Shown here piece by piece: positions 10,470 to 21,109 of a stretch of 64,000 nt of DNA (positions within the stretch are counted from its first letter, which is position 1; the number at the start of each line of letters is the position of its first letter). Under the pieces are notes generated by a model. That model was not told the DNA's origin, made no database searches, and saw nothing but the letters and a program-made list of their open reading frames with translations. The position numbers and the translations under genes were made by a program. The stretch spans positions 144,501 through 208,500 of the forward strand of contig JAVMKO010000169.1 of assembly GCA_032164245.1 (NCBI GenBank), written 5' to 3'. Origin of the DNA: Sternotherus odoratus. Lineage: Eukaryota; Chordata; Testudines; Kinosternidae.

Positions 10470-11260
10470 AGTATGCTGGTCCAGCCCAGCCAGGCTGGAG
10501 GCTTATTTGTTCACTGATCCAGTTGTAAAATGAGAATTTACAAAGACTACAAAAGAAGAAATCTACAGGATAAAACAAATAGTGGGGTGGTGGTGTCATG
10601 ATTATGAATAAAGACATGGGAATTTCTGGATTTTTTGGAGTATAAGGAAACACACCGAGTTCTTCACCTAGGAGACAGACATGGAAACCTATAGTGACCT
10701 TTCTGGGAGTGTGTCCTGTTAGGAAGGGCAGGGATGCCCCAAATACAGCTAGGAGAAACATAACTACTGGCAAGTGCCCAGGGAATGCACAGGGACAGGT
10801 ACATGCATGTGACATGATGCCCACCACCTACAGAGCTCAGACCCATTCATTTCTCCATCTGTGACTCTCCAGGCATGGCTCCACCCCAGCTTTACCAGGC
10901 ATTCTGTATTGTCCAAGTGAGGGTGTATGTGTTTAGATTTTTAATTGCTATGATCATGTTAACCCAGTCCTGCCACCCACACACTTGTCCACCAGGCCTA
11001 CCTGTGGAAGTAGCACGTATCTTCTGACAAGCCTCTGATCTCCAATCCATTCCTCTTGTTCCCCATGTCACATCTGGGGCAGGAATGGCCAGGTGGTCAC
11101 ACAAGTATTAGGAGCAGACAGCCATTTCACTGAGAGGCTGCGTATGGTGGGTAGGCAATCCTTTCTACACAATGGGGCTAGATTTACCTAGTCTTTGTAC
11201 CTGGGCTGTCCTTGTAATGTCTCCTTATTAGCCATGCCCAGACACTGGGATCAACTACTG
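10470..11260. other. Intergenic, nothing recognised
   Basis: The sequence has mixed composition. The minus-strand frame 10441-10827 starts in ordinary DNA, has no recognisable domain, and has no splice or promoter support. I treat it as fortuitous. Confidence 0.4.
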
Positions 11261-11261
11261 A

Positions 11262-11295
11262 CTTTTCTCTCTTTCTTTCTTTCTTTCTTTCTTTC
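11262..11295. repeat. (CTTT)n microsatellite
   Basis: An uninterrupted CTTT repeat of about eight units lies in non-coding DNA. Confidence 0.9.
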
Positions 11296-11464
11296 ACCAT
11301 CCCCGGGACATTGCCTGCATGTGGTAGAAGCTCTTTCTCCCTAGTGTACTAAAGATGTCTATTTAGTGGACAGTCATTGGAGGTGGTATAAGGAGCTAGA
11401 GGCTAAGAATCTCTTCAAACTCAATATGTAAGTATAGAACAATTTATTGCTTTTCCTAAAAAAG

Positions 11465-11957
11465 ACAACAAGGCATCTTTGTGGCACCTTAGAGAGTATC
11501 ACATATATTTGGGCAGAAGCTTTTTGGGAGCTAAAACCCACTTCATCAGGTGCATGGAATGAAAAATACAGAAAGCAATATATATATTACAGCACATGAA
11601 AAGATGGGGGTTACCTTACCAAATGGGTGGTCAGTGCTAACGAGGCCAATTCAATAATGATGGAAGTGGCCTATTCTCAACAGTTGACAAGAAGGGATGA
11701 ATATCAACAGGAGTACAATTACTTTTTGTAGTGACCCAGCCACTGACAAGACACTTTCTTGTCAACATGCGAGGCCACTTCCACCATTATTGAACTGGCC
11801 TCGCTAGCACTGACTCCTTCCCCCTCCCCCAGTTTGGTAAGGCAACTCCCCTCTTTTCATGTGCTGTAATATATATATACTGCTTACTGTATTTTTCACT
11901 TTATGCATCTGATGAAGTGGGTTTTAGCCCATGAAAGCTTAAGCCCAAATAAATGTG
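11465..11957. mobile_element. Fold-back Penelope-like element ends
   Basis: The left half (from GTGGCACCTTAGAGAG through AAAACCCACTTCATCAG to AATAATGATGGAAGTGGCC) is repeated in reverse complement in the right half, ending in GATGAAGTGGGTTTTAGCCC and AAGCCCAAATAAATG. The arms are roughly 220 bp with a loop of about 60 bp. The motifs belong to the 3' end of the PLE family seen at 8812-9156. No coding sequence is included. Confidence 0.78.
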
Positions 11958-13109
11958 CACCCATGTATTTGTTTAACACTGTTCTAAATGGTACATGGGA
12001 ATTTGCGATGAACTATCATAGAATCATCATCCTCCCAACCTGATAGTCCGGTATTCTACCCTGTCAGTTCAATATGATGGTGATGCTGCTGCTGCTGCTA
12101 GTCTGTCTGTACTACAAGAGCTACAGAGGCAAATCTGTAGTGCAGACACTTGATAAAATTACACAAGGGTTCTTCCATTGTAGCAAAGCCACCTCTCTCA
12201 GATGTGACAGCTAGATCCATGAAAGAGTTCTTCTGTCAACCTAGCAGTGACCACACTGGAGTTTAGGGTTGCTTAACTACATTGCACAGTGGTGTGAATT
12301 TTTCAAAAGCCCTGAGCAATGAAGCTAGGTTGGTCAACATTTTTGGTGTAGACCAGGACTTATTTAGGCTTGGGCTCACAAGGCCCAGCGCAGCATGTGA
12401 GGAATAGTGCTGGGCATGATTCTGCAGCATGCATAGTATATTGGTGCATTGGTAAGACTCGGGTCTCACTGTGAGTGTTTTCTTTGCAAGTATAGACATT
12501 AGGATCATCTAGTCTTAACTCCTGCCTTACACAAGCCCTAAGATTTCACCCACTAAATTCTGCATTGAGCCTAAGAACTTCTAGTTGAACTAGAGCCAAT
12601 TTTTCTGAAAGAATCCCAAATCGGCTTTAAAGACTCCGGATGATGGAGAATTTACCATATCCTCAGGGAAATTGTTCCAGTGGTTAAATACCCTCATTTT
12701 ATTTTAAAATTTTTGCTTTATTTCCCATCTGAATTTTTCTCTTTGGAACCCCCTTTGAGGTAGATCAGGGGTCTCCAAACTACGGCCCGCGGGCCAGATG
12801 CGGCCCGCGAGGCCCTCTCATCCGGCCCGCGGCAGGGGTCGGGAACCAGCCACGGGGCCGGGACGCGCCGCGTGCTCCGCTGCCGCCGCCGGCCGGGACG
12901 CACTGCATGCTCCGCTGCCGCCGCCGGTCGGGACACGCCGCGTGCTCCGCGGCCGCCGTCAGCCGCGGGGCCGGGACGCGCCGCGTGCTCCGCTGCCGCC
13001 GCCGGCCAGGGACGGCTCAGAGCTGGGGCCGGGACGCGCCGCACCGCCACCCAGTTACAGGCGGCGAAACAAGGAGCCACCCACTGCCAGGCGGCGAACC
13101 GGTCTGTGG

Positions 13110-13512
13110 GGAGAGACCAGGTTGAGCGGGTCAGTTGGGGGGGGGGGGGGAAGAGACCGGGTTGAGCGGGTCAGTTGGGGGGGGGGGAAGACACCGGGTT
13201 GAGCGGGTCAGTTGGGGGGGGGGGAAGACACCGGGTTGAGCGGGTCAGTTGGGGGGGGGGGAAGACACCGGGTTGAGCGGGTCAGTTGGGGGGGGGGGAA
13301 GACACCGGGTTGAGCGGGTCAGTTGGGGGGGGGGAAGACACCGGGTTGAGCGGGTCAGTAGTTGGGGGGGGGAAGACACCGGGTTGAGCGGGTCAGTAGT
13401 TGGGGGGGGGGAAGACACCGGGTTGAGCGGGTCTGTAGTTGGGGGGGGGGGAAGAGACCGGGTTGAGCGGGTCAGTAGTTGGGGGGGGGGAAGAGACCGG
13501 GTTGAGCGGGTC
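13110..13512. repeat. G-rich minisatellite A, unit about 38-45 bp
   Basis: A unit with GACACCGGGTTGAGCGGGTC and AGTTGGGGGGGGGG is repeated about ten times with variable G-run length. Each unit has a run of eight or more G, so G-quadruplex formation on the + strand is plausible. Confidence 0.9.
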
Positions 13513-14543
13513 AGTTGGGGGCGGGGGGTTGGAGGAAAGGAGGTTTGGGGGGGAGAGACCTGGCTGGGTGGGTCAGTTGGGGGGGGTTGGAGGAAAGGAG
13601 GTTTGGGGGGGAGAGACCTGGCTGGGTGGGTCAGTTGGGGGTTGGAGGAAAGGAGGTTTTTGGGGGAGAGACCTGGCTGGGTGGGTCAGTTGGGGGTTGG
13701 AGGAAAGGAGGTTTGGGGGGAGAGACCTGGATGGGTGGGTCATTTGGGGGGGGGGTTGGAGGAAAGGAGGTTTGGGGGGGAGAGACCTGGCTGGGTGGGT
13801 CAGTTGGGGGTTGGAGGAAAGGAGGTTTTGGGGGGAGAGACCTGGCTGGGTGGGTCAGTTGGGGGTTGGAGGAAAGGAGGTTTGGGGGGAGAGACCTGGC
13901 TGGGTGGGTCATTTGGGGGGGGGGGTTGGAGGAAAGGAGGTTTGGGGGGGAGAGACCTGGCTGGGTGGGTCATTTGGGGGGGGGGTTGGAGGAAAGGTGG
14001 TTTGAGGGGGAGAGACCTGGCTGGGTGGGTCAGTTGGGGGTTGGAGGAAAGGAGGTTTTGGGGGGAGAGACCTGGCTGGGTGGGTCAGTTGGGGGGGGGG
14101 TTGGAGGAAAGGAGGTTTTGGGGGGAGAGACCTGGCTGGGTGGGTCAGTTGGGGGGGGGGTTGGAGGAAAGGAGGTTTTGGGGGGAGAGACCTGGCTGGG
14201 TGGGTCAGTTGGGGGGGGGGTGGAGGAAAGGAGGTTTGGGGGGGGAGAGACCTGGCTGGGTGGGTCAGTTGGGGGGGGGGTTGGAGGAGAGACCTGGCTG
14301 GGTGGGTCAGTTGGGGGGGGGGTTGGAGGAAAGGAGGTTTGGGGGGGAGAGACCTGGCTGGGTGGGTCAGTTGGGGGGGGTTGGAGGAAAGGAGGTTTGG
14401 GGGGGAGAGACCTGGCTGGGTGGGTCAGTTGGGGGTTGGAGGAAAGGAGGTTTGGGGGGGAGAGACCTGGCTGGGTGGGTCAGTTGGGGGTTGGAGGAAA
14501 GGAGGTTTGGGGGGAGAGACCTGGCTGGGTGGGTCAGTTGGGG
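13513..14543. repeat. G-rich minisatellite B, unit about 55-62 bp
   Basis: About 18 copies of a unit hold the landmarks TTGGAGGAAAGGAGGTTTGG, GGGGAGAGACCTGGCTGGG and TGGGTCAGTTGGGG. Length variation is mostly in the G runs. A closely related unit fills the unrelated hAT at 62238-63255. Confidence 0.93.
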
Positions 14544-14545
14544 GG

Positions 14546-14758
14546 TTGATGTGTAGTGTTCATGTGTAGTGTACAGGTGTTCATGTGTAGTGTTCATGTG
14601 TAGTGTACAGGTGTTCATGTGTAGTGTACAGGTGTAGTGAACAGGTGTTCATGTGTAGTGTTCATGTGTAGTGTACAGGTGTTCATGTGTAGTGTACAGG
14701 TGTAGTGAACAGGTGTTCATGTGTAGTGTTCATGTGTAGTGTACAGGTGTTCATGTGT
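14546..14758. repeat. Minisatellite C, GTGTAGTG/TTCATGTGTAGTG units
   Basis: Short modules GTTCATGTGTAGTG and TACAGGTGTTCATGTGTAG alternate, forming a higher-order block of about 70-75 bp that recurs through the array. It directly abuts minisatellite B inside the same hAT element. Confidence 0.85.
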
Positions 14759-14946
14759 TGTCGGCCCCCGAACTGCTATTTGATAGTTAATGCGGCCCTC
14801 GGGCTGAAAAGTTTGGAGACCCCTGAGGTAGATGAAAGCAGCTATCAAATCCCCCCCTCCCCATTCTTCTCTTCTGCAGACTAAACAACCCCAGTTCCCT
14901 CAGCTTCTCCTCATAAGTCATGTACTCCAAACCCCTAATCATTTTT

Positions 14947-15441
14947 AAGGTAACAAAGTCCTGTGGCATCTTAAAGACTAACTATAAAGTTTTGAAGCAT
15001 AAGCTTTCGTGGGCTAATACCCACTTTGTCGGATGCAAGCAGTGGAAGTGTCCAGAGGCAGGTATAGAAAAGTAGGCAAGAACCAGGTAGGAGGTAACAA
15101 GGTTAGTCCAATTAGGCTGAACCAGCTTGTTATCTCCAATCAGGGAGGGTGGGTTATTCTTCTCGCAGTTGAATGGGGGGTGTGATCATGGAGAGAGGAG
15201 AAGCTATTTTTGTAATTAGCAAGCCATTGAAGGTCTTTGTTCAGTCCCAGATTGATTGTGTTAAATTTGCAAGTGAATTGCAGCTCTGCAGTTTCCCTTT
15301 GCAGTCTGGACTTGAAGTTTTTTTGCTGCAGTATGGTGACTTTTAAATCTGTAATAGTGTGTCCAGGCAGGTTGAAGTGTTCTCCTACAGGTTTTTGTAT
15401 ATTGCCATTCCTTCCAGACTAACACGGCTACCTCTCTGATT
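14947..15441. mobile_element. Rearranged Penelope-like element insertion
   Basis: The left part is an antisense PLE 3' end (GTCCTGTGGCATCTTAAAG, then AAGCTTTCGTGGGCTAATAC). The right extremity is the sense-oriented terminus CCAGACTAACACGGCTACC, and the middle is antisense to the GIY-YIG-proximal region (CCTACAGGTTTTTGTATATT). CCTAATCATTTTT at 14934-14946 and CCTAATAATTTTT at 15442-15454 form a 13-bp target duplication with one mismatch. The host is a minus-strand CR1. Confidence 0.8.
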
Positions 15442-15676
15442 CCTAATAATTTTTGTTGCCCTCCTCTGGACTCTCTAATTTTTCCACATCTTTCTTGTAC
15501 TGTGGGGTCCAAAACTGGACACAGTAGTTCAGATGAGGCCTCACCAATGCCAAATAGAGGGGAATGATCACGCCCTTCAATCTGCTGGCAGTGCCCCTGC
15601 TTATACAATCCAAGATGCCCTTAGCCTTCTTGGCAACAAGAGCACAACTCATATCCAGCTTCTCGTCCACTGTAAC

Positions 15677-17853
15677 AAACCATCCCAATGTGTAGAAAGA
15701 ATAGTAAATATGGCAAGAGACCAGCTTGGCTTAACAGTGAAATCCTTGCTGATCTTAAATGTAAAAAAGAACCTTACAAGAAGTGGAAGATTGGACAAAT
15801 GATCAGGGAGGAATATAAAAATATTGCTCAGGCATGCAGGAGTGAACTCAGGAACTCACACTTGGAGTTGCAGCTAGCAAGGGATGTTAAGTGTAACAAG
15901 AAGAGTTTCTTCAGGTATGTTAGCAACAAGAAGAAAGTAATGGAAAGTGTGGGCCCCTTACTGAATGAGGGAGGCAATCTAGTGACAGAGGATGTGGAAA
16001 AAGCAAATGTACTCAATGCTTTTTTTGCCTCTGTCTTCACGAACAAGGCCAACTACAAGACTACTGCACTGGGCTGCACAGCATGGGGAGGAGGTGACCA
16101 GCCGTCTGTGGAAAAAGAAGTGGTTCAGGACTATTTAGAAAAGCTGGATTAGCACAAATACATGGGGCTGGATAAGCTGCATCTAAGGGTGCTAATGGAG
16201 TTGGCGGAGGTGATTGCAGAGCCATTGGCCATTATCTTTGATAACTCATGGCGATCAGGGGAGGTCCCAGAAGACCTTGTTCAAGATCTTTTTCAATGAT
16301 ATGGAGGATGGCGTGGATTGCATCATCATTAAGTTTGCAGATGACACTAAACTGGAAGGAGTGATAGATAGGCTGTAGGGTAGGGATTGGATACAGAGGG
16401 ACCTAGAAAAATTGGAGGATTTGGCCAAAAAGAAATTTGATGAGGTTCAACAAGGACAAGTGCAGAGTCCTGCAATTAGGACGGAAGAATCCCATGCACC
16501 ACTAGGGACTAGGGACCAAATGCTAGGCAGCAATTCTGCAGAAAAGGACCTAGGGGTTACAGTGGAAGAGAAACTAGATATGAGTCAACAGTGTACCCTT
16601 GCTGCCAAAAAGGCTAATGGTCTTTTGGGCTTTATAAATAGGGGTATTGCCAGCAGATCGAGGGACGTGATCGTTCCCCTCTATTCGACATTGGGGAGGC
16701 CTCATCTGGAGTACAGTGTCCAGATTTGTACCTCACAGTACAAGAAAGATGTGGAAAAATTGGAAAGAGTCCAGAGGAGGACAACAAAAATTATTAGGGG
16801 CCTGGAGCATATGACTTATGACGAGAGGCTGAGAGAACTGGGATTGTTTAGTCTACAAAAGAGAAAACTGAGGGGAGATTTGATAGCTGCTTTCAACTAC
16901 CTGAAAGGGGGTTCCTAAGAGGATGGATCTAAACTGTTCTCAGTGGTAGCAGGTGACAGAACAAGGAATAATGGTCTCAAGTTGCAGTGGGGGAGGTTTA
17001 GGTTGGATATTAGGAAAAAATGTTTTCACTAGGTGAAGCACTGGAATGGGTTACCTAGGGAGGTGGCAGAAACTCCTTCCTTAGAGTTTTTTAAGTTCTG
17101 GCTTGAGAAAGCCATGGCTGGCATGATTTAGTTGGGGTCAGGGCCGGTGACAGGGGGGTACTACGGGTAGAGCTGTACTGGGCCCCGGACTTAAGGGGGG
17201 GGCCCTTAAGTCCGGGGCCCCGTACACAGCTGTACCCGTAGTCGTCCCACCTGGGCACCGCATCTCCCTGGCCGCTCTTTCCCGGGCTGTGTCCGGGTGT
17301 CAATGCCAGGCTGCCTCCCGAGCCCTTCAGCCGGCGGCTCGTCCCGCACCCCAGGAGCCACCCCAAGGCACCCCCAGCTGCAGCGCTTTCCCCGCCCACC
17401 TGCAGCAAGAGCCGGGCCAGCCCTTGGCGGGGTGGGGGGGGAGCCCCCCGGCACCACAGGATGCCGGCTCCATCGCCTCCCCCGCCCCGGCGGCTGCAAA
17501 GGACTGGCTGGGCGCGCCGCTCCGCAGGGGCGGGGGCCAGCGAGCGGGGCTGGGGAGACCTGGGTGTGTGCAGCCCGGCCAGCGCCGGCCAAGGGGCCAG
17601 CGGGGAACCAATGGAGATGGGGAGGGGAGGAGGTTAGGCTGGGGGAGGAGATTAGGTTGGGTGGGCCGGGTCAGGCAGGAGGGGAAGGAGAATAGGCTGG
17701 GAGGGTTGGGGGCCCCCCAACAATCAGAGTAGGGGGCCCCAAAATTTATGTCGCCGGCCCTGGTTGGAGTTGGTCCTGCTTTGAGCAGGGGGTTGGACTA
17801 GATGACTTCCTGAGGTCCCTTCCCACCCTAATATTCTATGATGCTATGATTCT
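15677..17853 (+). pseudogene. CR1 LINE ORF2 with internal RT deletion, split by a hAT
   Basis: From about 15690 the frame encodes the endonuclease-RT linker of a CR1 ORF2 (KKSFFRYVSNKKK, ANVLNAFFASVFTNKANY). At about 16275-16280 the text jumps from the start of the RT (ELAEVIAEPL-like, SGEVPED) to FNDMEDGV and the catalytic [10 protein letters not shown] block. The fingers and motif A region is therefore deleted, by an estimated several hundred bases. The thumb follows ([30 protein letters not shown]), and the copy ends in CR1-type ATTCTATGAT repeats near 17850. A stop at 16150 and the deletion make it non-functional. A hAT interrupts it at 17139-17762. Confidence 0.85.
17139..17762. mobile_element. 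hAT-like MITE with CAGGGCCGG termini
   Basis: Ends CAGGGCCGGTGACA and TGTCGCCGGCCCTG are inverted repeats, flanked by GTTGGGGT (17131-17138) and GTTGGAGT (17763-17770), an 8-bp duplication with one mismatch. A strong palindrome lies near 17184-17223, with arms GGGCCCCGGACTTAAGG and CCTTAAGTCCGGGGCCC. Near the right end a GGAGGTTAGGCTGGG / GGAGATTAGGTTGGG module resembles the minisatellites elsewhere. Open frames in the GC-rich interior are not genes. A second copy, in the opposite orientation, is at 36248-37580. Confidence 0.88.
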
Positions 17854-17859
17854 AATCAG

Positions 17860-18345
17860 TTTGGTGTTACCAAGTCAGCTGTTGGTACTGTGATGATGGA
17901 CCTTTGCAAAGCAGTTCTTTGTGTGGTTGTTAATGTCCCCCAAATAATAGCTGGTTTTGAGCAACTAGGCTTCCTGAATTATTATATTAGTCTTATCAAA
18001 CATTGTCTCCCCTGTCCATCTCTAACCACCCTCCGCCCAAGGTGCACATGAATATGTAAACCAGAAAGGTCACTTTTAGCTCAGTTTGAGGGATTGTCTG
18101 ACCATAGAGAAAGGTTCATGGGCACCACTGTGGGATGCACTGGCAGAGTGCATAGTGCCAGGATACTCCAGAGATCCAGTGTTCTCCAGTTTGGAGAAAA
18201 TGGGATTTCATTGCCACCCAGTGATATGGATGTCAAAGGGATTGGTGGGTCACTGTTATTTTGGGTAATCCAGCCTATCCCCTACTGACTTGGCTCACAA
18301 AGTCCTACCCGGAGTAAATTCACAGTTTCTCTATCAGTTTGAGAA
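17860..18345. other. Intergenic, nothing recognised
   Basis: No repeat family or coding frame is supported here. Two overlapping short + strand frames at about 18090-18290 have no domain. Confidence 0.4.
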
Positions 18346-18351
18346 TATTTA

Positions 18352-19421
18352 GGGCATGTCTTCACTACCACTTTAATTCGACCTTAACGACGTTAGGTCG
18401 AATTAAACGTGTACCTGTCTTCACATACATGCCCTTAAAGTCGATTTAAAGGGCCCTCAAACTCGAATTTGTAACTCCTGTCTGACGAGAGAAGTAAGGC
18501 TAAAATCGACTTCTCTATGTCTACTGTGAGTAGTGAAGAGGCATCTGAAGTTAAGCCTCCGACCTCCGAGCAGCCCCGTGGGATGGGGGTCCGGTGGGGG
18601 GGCTGTTCAGGCGGGTGGGGGGGGTCCACGGGGCTGCTGGGGGGGGAGCCGGCGCGGGGCTGCTTGGGCGATCGGCTCAGCTGCCTGGTCAATTTCAGGT
18701 GATATTGACCAGGCAGCTGAGCGGATCGCCCAAGCAGCCCTGCACCGGCTCCCCCCCCCTCGGGCGGGCGGGGGGATCCGGCGGGGGGGGCTGTTCAGGC
18801 GGGCGGGGGGTCCGCGGGGCTGCTGGGTGGGGGGGAGCCAGCACGGGGCTGCTTGGGCGATCGGGTCAGCTGCCTGGTTAATTTCACCTGAAATTGACCA
18901 GGCAGCTGAGCCGATCGCCCAAGCAGCCCCGCGCCGGCTCCCACCCCCTCAGGCGGGTGGGGGGGGTCCGGCGGGGGTGGGCTGTTCAGGCAGGCGGGGG
19001 GGTCTGCGGGGCTGCTGGGGGGGGGAGCCAGGCAGGGCTGCTTGGGCGATCAGGTCAGCTGCCTGGTTAATTTCACCTGAAATTGACCAGGCAGCTGAGC
19101 CGATCGCCCAAGCAGCCCCGCGCTGGCTCCCCCCCCCTCGAGCGGGCGGGGGGGGTACGGCGGGGGGGGCTGTTCAGGCGGGCGGGGGGGTCCGCGGGGC
19201 TGCTTGGGTGGGGGGGGGTGTCCAGCACGCATTGCACTGTGGGCTACCTACCCACAGTGCAATGCAGGCTATGTCGACCCCTGCAAAAGTTCTAGGACAG
19301 ACAGTGTCGACCACTGTCGACCTGCTGTCCTGGTGGGGACACACTGATTCGATTTTCTAAACTCGAGTTTAGAAAATCGAATTAAGGGAAATTGACCTAG
19401 TCCTGTAGTGAAGACATACCC
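18352..19421. mobile_element. PIF/Harbinger non-autonomous element with internal hairpin array
   Basis: The ends GGGCATGTCTTCACTAC and, reversed, GGGTATGTCTTCACTAC match the termini of the full Harbinger at 4010-8551. TTA at 18349-18351 and 19422-19424 is the 3-bp TWA duplication. Subterminal motifs such as TGCACTGTGGGCTACC and GTCGACC also match, so this is a deletion relative mobilised in trans. The interior has been replaced by three copies of a roughly 190-bp hairpin-bearing unit. No protein is encoded. Confidence 0.92.
18655..19125. repeat. Three tandem hairpin units inside the Harbinger MITE
   Basis: Each unit has a near-perfect palindrome with left arm GCTGCTTGGGCGATCGG, then TCAGCTGCCTGGT, a short centre, and the mirrored arm ending CCGATCGCCCAAGCAGC. 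The copies start near 18659, 18848 and 19038, so the period is about 190 bp. Arms are about 35 bp, long enough for cruciforms. Between hairpins lies a CGGGCGGGGGG spacer. Confidence 0.88.
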
Positions 19422-20014
19422 TTACTTTCTACAGAGGTGAGAGATCTAGAAGCAAAGGCAATGGGCCTTTCATTCTGCTCTTTCAGCTCATGTGAAATCA
19501 CTGCTCCGCTCCCTATGGGGAAGTGTCATAAACTGACTTCATAAGCAAAGATGCACTGTTGGGTGTAAGGACCCTTTCAGATGATACAAGCTTTTTGGTT
19601 CCACCCCACACAGTGTGTGAGCCAACACCATTCCTGTCCAACAGTTCAACTGGAGGACGTGACTCTGTGTTCGGCAAGAACTTACAGTAATTGTGACAGG
19701 CTGACAACTTCCTGTAACACCCGGAATGAACTTTATTGAATTAATACCAATGTTATTGAATTAAGATTTATATCTCTGCCATTCATTGCAGTAACTACGC
19801 AGATGTTTGTACGCTATTCTGGGACTCTGTGGAACTTCAAAGGACTTTTTTGAACAATGCATGTGAAGTGAATTTCTTAGGTAATCCCTTGAGGTTCTGG
19901 AAACACAAATTTTCCCTTCTGATGGCAGCCTTTGAGGTCACCCCTCCGGGGAGGTGTGCATATACTAGTTCAAACTGGATTGTGCAGGTACCTAGAGACA
20001 AAGGACGGATTTTT

Positions 20015-21104
20015 GTGTAACCCTTCAGAATAGACAGCAACAAGGGCCGGGTTCAGTAAATAGGGGTTCCCTCTCAACAATACAATGCAAACTGGCTCAA
20101 GCCCCCACCCAGTGACCTGGGAAAATCCTAACACACCCCTTGGTGCCTCAATGAGGCAATACGTCCCCTCTTGCAAGCACAGATTGGTGTAACAGAAGAT
20201 CTTTATTAACATGAGGTAAATGACATCACTAAACTAGGAAAAACACCACACCTAGGGTTCATACACCAACCCATGAGCAAATTGCCCCTCCCCAGCAAGT
20301 TTGGGCTGTGTCCTCTCCTGTAGGTTCAGGAGTCCAGCAACCCAAACGACACCCAAAGTCCCACAAGTCCAATAGCCCAAAGTCCCTGGAGTCCAGTAAC
20401 CCCAACAATCACCCAAAGTCCCGAAAGTTCCACAGCCCCAAAGTCTCTGGAGTCAACAGTTACTCTGCCAAGTCTTACCTCCCAGGCTGGGTGGAAGTGG
20501 AGGGCAGAGTGGAGGGTACCTTCACAAGGTCTGAGGCCGACGGCCCAGTCTCTCCGTGGGGTGCTGGTTGCTCCGCTAGCCGCCCTGCTAGCTGACACAG
20601 GAACTGCTCTGCCCGCTGTCTCAGGAACTGCTCAGCCCGCTGTCTCAGGAACCGGTCAGCTGGCACCACTCTGCTTAGGGCCCCCCACTTAAGATAAAGC
20701 TCAGTGATTTTCAGCTCTTAAGTGATTTCAGCTCATTGGGGGGGCCTTAGTGCAGAAGCACCACCAGACCAAAAGCAACTTCAGCTCCATGGGCTGAAGT
20801 TCAACTTCTAATGGAAACAAAAGTCAGCTCTAACATTCCACAGGGGAGAGAGGCCAGGTGTAATACACCAGTAAGGCCCACAGACAAGGCCCTTACCACA
20901 AGGTATAGGAGCCTGTCCACCACCTCTCTCAATTCAGTGGGTTTTGGAACCCATGTCCCTTGTTTAGTGAGTGCTACCTAGCTGATGGCGAGTCCCTCCA
21001 GCATGCCAAAGGCCAAATACATGTCCCAACCCCTCATTCACATAAACAGGTTAATCAGCACTTTATCATTCTTGCCCCAATACTACAGAAACTGGGGGTC
21101 CCAC
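20015..21104 (-). mobile_element. Possible LTR on the minus strand
   Basis: On the minus strand the block would start TGTGGGACCCCC, contain an AATAAA (AGATCTTTATTAAC on the + strand near 20200) and end GGTTACACA. It is therefore bounded by TG and CA and carries a polyadenylation signal late in the unit. Tandem duplications with CCCAAAGTCCC are present near 20340-20470, and a CTGTCTCAGGAAC pair near 20620-20650. No matching target duplication was found and no internal retroviral or gypsy coding region is nearby, so the call is tentative. Confidence 0.35.
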
Positions 21105-21109
21105 AGTAG

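Larger units (their letters stand above)
12766..14825. mobile_element. hAT non-autonomous element with large internal minisatellites
   Basis: The ends are CAGGGGTCTCCAAACT and, reversed, AGTTTGGAGACCCCTG. A perfect 8-bp duplication AGGTAGAT lies at 12758-12765 and 14826-14833, the hAT hallmark. Subterminal GCGGCCCGC and TGCGGCCCTCGG motifs are shared with the hAT copies at 33059 and 46882. There is no transposase. Almost the whole interior is tandem repeat, making this copy about four times longer than its 515-bp relative at 46882-47396. The long + strand open frames here, up to 435 codons, are translations of repeat units and not genes. Confidence 0.93.
12495..15682 (-). mobile_element. CR1 LINE remnant, minus strand, split by two insertions
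   Basis: CR1 3' sequence is read antisense in three blocks: about 12495-12757 (weak match), 14834-14946 and 15442-15682. The last two translate on the minus strand into CR1 C-terminal RT phrases such as [14 protein letters not shown] and [20 protein letters not shown]. The first gap is filled by a hAT element with an 8-bp duplication and the second by a fold-back PLE with a 13-bp near-duplication. The order of insertion is therefore CR1 first, then the other two. Confidence 0.75.

Noticed and set aside
13249..14556. A 435-codon + strand open frame and overlapping long frames (Gly/Trp-rich repeats)
   Set aside because: They are translations of the G-rich minisatellite, open in several frames at once, inside a hAT element with perfect target duplications. 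There is no start context, splice signal or non-repeat domain.
18533..19360. A 275-codon + strand frame
   Set aside because: It reads through the three hairpin units of a Harbinger MITE. The composition and repetition explain its openness.
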